Assembly: GCF_009765985.1 (NCBI RefSeq)
Contig: NZ_LMUM01000006.1
Coordinates: 18,782-82,781, forward strand
Origin: Acidobacterium sp. S8
GTDB taxonomy: Bacteria > Acidobacteriota > Terriglobia > Terriglobales > Acidobacteriaceae
DNA: 64,000 nt
Direction of reading: 5' to 3'
Position numbers and translations under genes: made by a program. The notes under the pieces were generated by a model. That model did no database searches. It had not been told where the DNA came from and saw only the letters and a program-made list of their open reading frames with translations. Numbering within the stretch: the stretch's first letter is position 1; every line of letters begins with the position of its first letter. Positions 58,860 through 64,000 of this stretch are shown here, piece after piece.

Positions 58860-61274
58860 ATGACGGTGCTGGCACCGCAGTATAAGTGGCTGGATGGGCA
58901 GGGAGTGGCGTTTGGCGCACCGGGTTTGTCTCCGCGCTGGACTTCGAGCGCGAAGGACACGGTGGGCACAGCTTATTCTGCGTCGAGCCGGGCATGGTAC
59001 ACGGTTTCGCATGGCATTCTGAACGAGGTCTACTATCCGACCATTGACAGGGCGCAGATTCGCGACATGCAATTGCTGGTCACCGATGGGGAGACATTCT
59101 GTCACGAAGAACGGCGCGATCTGGAGCACGAGTTCGAATATATCGATGCCGATTCGCTCGCCGTAATGGTTCGTAATAGCGACCGCGCGGGTCGCTACAC
59201 GATCATCAAGAAAATCATCAACGATCCGCATTATCCCGTGGTCCTGACGCATGTATGGATCGAAGGGGATAAGGAGTTGCTGGACCGGCTGAAGGTGTAT
59301 GTTCTGCTATCGCCTCATATTGAGGGCGGCGGCTCAAATAACAATGCCCGTATTGCTGAAGTGGCGGGCGAGCGGGTAGCGCTGGGGTGGAAGAACCACA
59401 CATCGATTGCCCTGACAACCGATTGCGGATTCGAGCGCATGAGCTGCGGCTATGTGGGCGCAAGCGACGGGTGGCAGGACCTGCGCGACAACTTCAAGAT
59501 GGACTGGGAGTTTGGCTCGGCGCTCGACGGCAATGTCGCCATCATGGGCGAAGTCAAATTGCACCGTATCCAGGACTTCACAATAGCGCTGGGATTTGGC
59601 GACGGCTATCATGCAGCGCTCTCGGCCGCGATGGGCGCCTTGTCGAAGCCTTTCGATGAGCATCTGAAGCGATTTATCGAGCAGTGGCATCGCGCGGCGA
59701 GTCCGCATGAGCTGGCGGTTGGCTCGACGGATGGCGGGCGGCTGATGCAGATCAGCCACAACACGATTTTGGCGCATGAAGATAAGACCTACGGGGGCGC
59801 ATTTATCGCGTCGGCTTCGATTCCTTGGGGATATGCGAAGGGCGATGACGATCTCGGGGGCTATCACTTGGTGTGGACGCGCGACATGGTGCAGAGCGCG
59901 ACGGCACTTCTGGCTTGCAACCGCGTAGAGACGGCGCGACGCGCTCTGGTGTATCTGGCATGCACGCAGAAGCCGGATGGGAGTTTTGCGCAGAATTTCT
60001 GGATTGACGGGACGCCTTACTGGACCGGGTTGCAGTTGGACGAGGTCGCGTTTCCGATCATGCTGGCGTGGCGGCTGTGGAAGCAGGACGGATTGGGCAA
60101 ATTCGACGTCTTCCCGTTTGTGGAGCGCGCGGCGGGCTTTCTCGTGCGATATGCGCCGGTGACGCAGCAGGAGCGTTGGGAGGAATGTGCCGGATATTCG
60201 CCTTCGACGCTGGCGGCGGTGATCGCGGGGCTCATTTGCGCGGCAGACTTGGCGCGGGCACACAATTCGCCGGAACTGGCGCAATTTCTGGAAGAGCATG
60301 CGGACTGGATTGAGAGCCACCTGGAAGACTGGACCGTGACCAATGATGGCGTGCTGCTGCCGGAAGTAAAACGCCACTATATGCGCGTTCGTCCGCCGGA
60401 ATGCGGAGATCCGTATGCGCACGAGGAGTGCGGCGAGGAGACGATTCGCATTGCCAACCGCGAACCGGGCGAGCAATACGAATTCGAGGCGCGCGAGGTC
60501 ATTGATGCTGGTTTTCTGGAACTAGTGCGCTATGGCGTGCGGTCCGCAGACGATCCTCTGATTGTGGATTCACTGAAGGTCGTGGATGCGGTGCTGAAAC
60601 GGGATACTCCGAAGGGGCCGTGCTGGCGGCGCTACAACCACGATGGATATGGGCAGAGGAAAGATGGCGGTCCTTACCTAGGGTATGGGCAGGGGCGTGT
60701 GTGGCCACTGCTGACAGGCGAGCGGGCTCACTATGAGTTGGCTGCGGGGCGTGATGTAAGGCCACTGATTAGAACGATCGAGCAATTTGCCTCAACCGGT
60801 GGCATGCTGCCGGAGCAGATATGGGATGAGCCCGATCGGAACGGGCTGGTCTTTGGCGAACCGGCAGGGGCGGCGATGCCGCTCGTCTGGGCACATGCGG
60901 AGTATCTAAAACTGCTGCGCTCGGTCACAGATGGGAGGGTTTTTGATCGCATCTCGGTAGTAGAGCAGCGCTATGCGGGTAGAAAAGTTACAAGCAAGAT
61001 AGAGGTTTTCAAGATGCGGCGGCCATTGCGCCGCATCTCTGCGGGCAAGACGCTGCGCATTACGGCGCATAGCCGCTTTAAAGTTCTGTGGACGACGGAC
61101 GGGTGGACCACTCAGCAGACGACAGAGAGTTCGACGGTGGGTTACGCCGGGTCATTTGCCGACATACGAACCGGTGGGGAGCAAACGGGCGCAGTTTCGT
61201 TTACTCTTTATTGGATAGAGGAAAACCGGTGGGAGGGGCGAAATTTTGATGTCGCCATCGAAACCGGTGCCTGA
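58860..61274 (+). CDS. GH15 glucan 1,4-alpha-glucosidase (glucoamylase)
   Basis: 804 residues without signal peptide. N-terminal beta-sandwich (about 1-270) begins TSSAKDTVGTAYSASSRAWYTVSHGILNEVYYPTIDRAQIRDM. The catalytic (alpha/alpha)6 barrel has GGYHLVWTRDMVQSATALLACNR, the acid-rich EARE and WDEP regions, and GQGRVWPLLTGERAHYELAAG. The family releases glucose from the non-reducing ends of alpha-glucans. The missing signal suggests a cytoplasmic role on glycogen or imported maltodextrin. No ribosome-site ambiguity. Confidence 0.94.
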   Translation: MTVLAPQYKWLDGQGVAFGAPGLSPRWTSSAKDTVGTAYSASSRAWYTVSHGILNEVYYPTIDRAQIRDMQLLVTDGETFCHEERRDLEHEFEYIDADSLAVMVRNSDRAGRYTIIKKIINDPHYPVVLTHVWIEGDKELLDRLKVYVLLSPHIEGGGSNNNARIAEVAGERVALGWKNHTSIALTTDCGFERMSCGYVGASDGWQDLRDNFKMDWEFGSALDGNVAIMGEVKLHRIQDFTIALGFGDGYHAALSAAMGALSKPFDEHLKRFIEQWHRAASPHELAVGSTDGGRLMQISHNTILAHEDKTYGGAFIASASIPWGYAKGDDDLGGYHLVWTRDMVQSATALLACNRVETARRALVYLACTQKPDGSFAQNFWIDGTPYWTGLQLDEVAFPIMLAWRLWKQDGLGKFDVFPFVERAAGFLVRYAPVTQQERWEECAGYSPSTLAAVIAGLICAADLARAHNSPELAQFLEEHADWIESHLEDWTVTNDGVLLPEVKRHYMRVRPPECGDPYAHEECGEETIRIANREPGEQYEFEAREVIDAGFLELVRYGVRSADDPLIVDSLKVVDAVLKRDTPKGPCWRRYNHDGYGQRKDGGPYLGYGQGRVWPLLTGERAHYELAAGRDVRPLIRTIEQFASTGGMLPEQIWDEPDRNGLVFGEPAGAAMPLVWAHAEYLKLLRSVTDGRVFDRISVVEQRYAGRKVTSKIEVFKMRRPLRRISAGKTLRITAHSRFKVLWTTDGWTTQQTTESSTVGYAGSFADIRTGGEQTGAVSFTLYWIEENRWEGRNFDVAIETGA

Positions 61275-61350
61275 ACTGCGCGTGTTTAAACCGGTATTCT
61301 GGTAGGGATAGACCTGTTATCCGGTGACGGAGATGGATGTAACAGCGACC

Positions 61351-61393
61351 GGGAGATCCTTCCGCTTCACCTCATTCAGCGTCAGGATGACAA
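61351..61393 (+). repeat. Dispersed repeat, CAGGATGACAAG type
   Basis: GGGAGATCCTTCCGCTTCACCTCATTCAGCGTCAGGATGACAAG sits between the GH15 gene and transketolase. Same family as 56441-56484. Confidence 0.6.
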
Positions 61394-61483
61394 GTTATTC
61401 AACTACTAACTTTTGGTGCACTACGGGCTTCAATACTGCGCCTACTCAACGGATCGAAAAATTTCTTGGAGCGTGAAACAATT

Positions 61484-63505
61484 ATGAGCGATATAGATCA
61501 GCTTTCGATAAATGCACTTCGTTTTCTTGCGGTAGATGCCGTCGACAAGGCCAATAGCGGCCATCCGGGCGCGCCGCTGGGCGATGCGCCGATTGCGTAT
61601 CTGCTCTTCCACAAATACATGCGGCACAATCCGAAGAACTCGCATTGGTCGAACCGCGACCGGTTTGTGCTCTCGAATGGACATGCTTCAGCTCTGCTGT
61701 ATGGCGTGCTGCACCTCTCCGGCTATGACGTGACCATTCACGATCTGGAAAACTTCCGCCAGTGGGGTTCGCGGACGCCGGGACACCCGGAGCGCGGCGA
61801 TACTGACGGCGTAGAAGTGACGACCGGACCGCTGGGCCAGGGTTTTGCGATGGCCGTGGGACTGGCGGCGGCGGAGAAGCATCTGGCGGCGGTGTATAAC
61901 CAGCCCGATTTCGACGTTGTCGATCACTACACGTATGGAATCTGCGGCGATGGCGACCTGATGGAAGGCGTTTCGCATGAGGCAGCTTCGCTGGCTGGGA
62001 CACTGGGTCTGGGCAAGCTGATCTTCTTCTACGACGACAATCTGATTTCGCTGGACGGTCCGACCGAACTGTCGTTTACCGAAGACGTGGAGAAGCGCTT
62101 TGAGGCCTACCACTGGCATGTGCAGAAGGTGGCAGACGGCAACGACCTTGTGGCGATCTCGAAGGCGATTGAAGCGGCAAAGGCGGTTACGGATAAGCCT
62201 TCCCTTATCGCTGTGCGCACGGTGATCGGTTATGGTAGCCCGCTGGCAGGCACAAACAAGGTGCACGGCGAGGCTCTGAAGCCGGCAGAGGCAGCGGAGA
62301 CGAAGAAGAATCTTGGCTGGCCGGAGGACAAGTTCTTTTATGTGCCGGATGAAGCGCAGAAGAACTGGGACACTATCAAGGAAAGTGGAGCGAAGTACGA
62401 GCAGGAATGGAATGCACTTTTTGCTGAGTACAAGAAGAAATTCCCTGAGCTGGCTGCCGAGTTTGAGCGTACGCAGGCAGGCAAGCTGAAGGATGGATGG
62501 GAGAAGTCGCTGCCTACCTTCGCTGCTGATTCGAAGCCACAGGCGACACGCAATGCAGGCAACGTGATCATGAACGCCTTTGCCAAGGACGTTCCGGAGC
62601 TGATTGGCGGCGCTGCCGACCTGACAGCCTCGACGAAGACGATCCTGAAGGATGGCGGCAACTTCCACGTCGATCCCAAGGGGCGGAATATCTGGTTCGG
62701 CGTGCGCGAATTCGGCATGTGCGCGATGGTCAACGGCATGGCGGCGCATGGCGGGCTGATTCCGTATGGCTCGACCTTCTTCACCTTCAGTGACTACTGC
62801 AAGCCGGCGTTGCGCCTGGCAGCGATCATGCACACGCAATCACTCTTCATCTTTACCCACGATTCGATTGCATTGGGCGAAGACGGCCCGACGCACCAGC
62901 CGATTGAGCAATTGATGATGCTGCGCGCGGTACCGCATCTGACGGATTTCCGTCCGGCGGATGCGAACGAAACGTCGGCCGCTTGGCGGCTGGCGCTTGA
63001 ACGCAAGAGCCCCTCGTTCATGGCGCTTTCGCGGCAGGATCTGCCGATTCTCGACCCTGGCAAGCACGACATTTACGAAGGCGTAAAACACGGCGCTTAC
63101 ATTGTGGAGCAGGGCAGCGATTCGCCCGATCTGCTGATTGTGGCGACGGGCGCCGAATTGTGGCCTTCCCTTGAAGCTGCGGCAGAACTGAAGAAGCAGG
63201 GGTTGACGGTGCGGGTGGTTTCGATGCCGAGCTGGAGAATTTTTGAAGAGCAGAGCTCCGAATACAAGGCGTCGGTCTTTCCGGATCACCTGCCCAAGCT
63301 GGCTGTGGAGGCGGGCAGTCCGATTGGCTGGTGGAAGTATGTTGGACGGCACGGCGACGTGATCGGCCTTGAACGCTTTGGCGCTTCGGCCCCGGGCAAG
63401 AAGGCGCTCGAAGAGCTGGGCTACAGCGTGAGCAACATTGCAAGCCGTGCGAAGGCTCTGCTCGAGAGTGCGCGGAAATCGGAAGCTGCGCTGGCGGGGA
63501 AGTAA
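61484..63505 (+). CDS. tkt: Transketolase
   Basis: 673 residues from ATG 61484. Thiamine-diphosphate enzyme of the pentose-phosphate pathway and of erythrose-phosphate supply. Motifs: [58 protein letters not shown], the [32 protein letters not shown]hDP box, [19 protein letters not shown] and, in the Pyr domain, [22 protein letters not shown]. It is followed 4 bases later by rpiB; the two form a pentose-phosphate unit. Confidence 0.97.
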   Translation: MSDIDQLSINALRFLAVDAVDKANSGHPGAPLGDAPIAYLLFHKYMRHNPKNSHWSNRDRFVLSNGHASALLYGVLHLSGYDVTIHDLENFRQWGSRTPGHPERGDTDGVEVTTGPLGQGFAMAVGLAAAEKHLAAVYNQPDFDVVDHYTYGICGDGDLMEGVSHEAASLAGTLGLGKLIFFYDDNLISLDGPTELSFTEDVEKRFEAYHWHVQKVADGNDLVAISKAIEAAKAVTDKPSLIAVRTVIGYGSPLAGTNKVHGEALKPAEAAETKKNLGWPEDKFFYVPDEAQKNWDTIKESGAKYEQEWNALFAEYKKKFPELAAEFERTQAGKLKDGWEKSLPTFAADSKPQATRNAGNVIMNAFAKDVPELIGGAADLTASTKTILKDGGNFHVDPKGRNIWFGVREFGMCAMVNGMAAHGGLIPYGSTFFTFSDYCKPALRLAAIMHTQSLFIFTHDSIALGEDGPTHQPIEQLMMLRAVPHLTDFRPADANETSAAWRLALERKSPSFMALSRQDLPILDPGKHDIYEGVKHGAYIVEQGSDSPDLLIVATGAELWPSLEAAAELKKQGLTVRVVSMPSWRIFEEQSSEYKASVFPDHLPKLAVEAGSPIGWWKYVGRHGDVIGLERFGASAPGKKALEELGYSVSNIASRAKALLESARKSEAALAGK

Positions 63506-63509
63506 GTCT

Positions 63510-63998
63510 ATGAAGCTGGTGATTGCAGCCGATCATGCGGGTTTCCCGCTGAAGGAAGAGGTTCGCGGCTATCTGGAGCGCCTAGGTCATGAGGTTACAG
63601 ACCTGGGCGCTTACAACGCCGAGCCCTCGGATTATCCGGATTTTGCCGAGGCCGTTGGCAAGGCGCTGGCCGCAGGTCGCGCGGAACGCGGTATTTTGAT
63701 CTGCGGAAGCGGTGTGGGCGTAAATGTAGCGGCGAACAAGATGCCGGGCATCCGCGCAAGCATGTGCCACGATACGTATTCTGCGCATCAGGGTGTCGAA
63801 CACGACGATATGAATGTGCTGGTGCTCGGAGCGAGGATTATCGGCTCCGCTCTTGCCTTCGATCTTGTGTCGGCGTACCTGAATGCGCGCTTTCAAAAAC
63901 AGGAAGACCGCTTCGTGCGTAGGCTGAACAAGATAAAAGCAATTGAAGCGCGCAATATGCCGGAAGCGGCGAAGCTTGAAGGTAATTCCGCCAAGTAA
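63510..63998 (+). CDS. rpiB: Ribose-5-phosphate isomerase B
   Basis: 162 residues from ATG 63510, with GGGGAAG ahead. It interconverts ribose-5-phosphate and ribulose-5-phosphate. [58 protein letters not shown] (C65 is the expected base) and [14 protein letters not shown] are the RpiB blocks. The C-terminus is slightly longer than usual ([17 protein letters not shown]). It lies 4 bases after tkt, so they share a transcript. The gene ends 2 bases before the window edge. Confidence 0.95.
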   Translation: MKLVIAADHAGFPLKEEVRGYLERLGHEVTDLGAYNAEPSDYPDFAEAVGKALAAGRAERGILICGSGVGVNVAANKMPGIRASMCHDTYSAHQGVEHDDMNVLVLGARIIGSALAFDLVSAYLNARFQKQEDRFVRRLNKIKAIEARNMPEAAKLEGNSAK

Positions 63999-64000
63999 AT

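Noticed and set aside
1..64000. CRISPR array, rRNA or complete insertion sequence
   Set aside because: No regularly spaced direct repeats, no rRNA-like sequence and no transposase frame were seen.

Overview
The window looks like chromosomal DNA from an acidobacterium, most likely class Terriglobia (Acidobacteriaceae). The reasons are an 878-residue duplicated permease of the ADOP type, many secreted glycoside hydrolases, moderately GC-rich DNA, and a housekeeping gene mix typical of that group. The assignment is inference from gene content; no rRNA lies in the window.

Layout. 0-1.5 kb is the right end of an integrated element. It holds the tail of an excisionase-like gene and a frameshifted tyrosine integrase whose last codons run into a tRNA-Val(CAC) gene. 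1.6-4.8 kb carries an ECF sigma factor, its zinc-finger anti-sigma factor, a DUF3106 protein and a membrane sensor with a c-type heme motif and HAMP domain. 4.9-8.5 kb has a TIR protein, probably starting at CTG, and the ADOP permease. 8.7-16.4 kb holds a GH6 cellulase, proline dehydrogenase, a GT2 glycosyltransferase, a Tat-exported serine hydrolase, SppA, HU and PgeF. 16.8-18.9 kb has two divergent flavin reductases. 19-24.3 kb has glmS-purS, pyrophosphatase and AsmA. 24.6-27.2 kb is an rnc-lepB-lepB cluster. 27.4-31.6 kb has a TPR protein, an amino-acid permease and a stress-type protein.

31.8-34.2 kb is a small, decayed island in tRNA-Ser(GCU). It is bounded by a 63-bp direct repeat of the tRNA 3' part (62 of 63 identical) and carries an integrase fragment, a secreted hypothetical protein and one more gene fragment. 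34.9-39.8 kb has an AI-2E-type permease with an extra C-terminal Rossmann-like domain, a DUF4142 protein and an S9 peptidase. 40.0-43.4 kb is a tightly overlapping heme operon, hemE-hemH-hemY.

43.5-49.1 kb (GH8 xylanase, TMEM175-like channel, GntR/SPFH operon with a clear operator, hydrolase, VOC protein) has reversed GC skew, and its dispersed repeats point the other way from copies outside, which suggests a local inversion. 49.2-61.3 kb has a thioredoxin, GH172, GH92, a superoxide dismutase and two glucoamylase-type enzymes. The window closes with transketolase and ribose-5-phosphate isomerase B, a pentose-phosphate pair.

Several families of short palindromic repeats are scattered between genes, especially from 44 to 61 kb. 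No CRISPR array, insertion sequence with transposase, or rRNA was seen. No complete new defence system was recognised. The least explained items are the tRNA-Ser island, the orphan heme/HAMP sensor, the TIR protein, the permease fusion, and the composite repeat family with its orientation switch.
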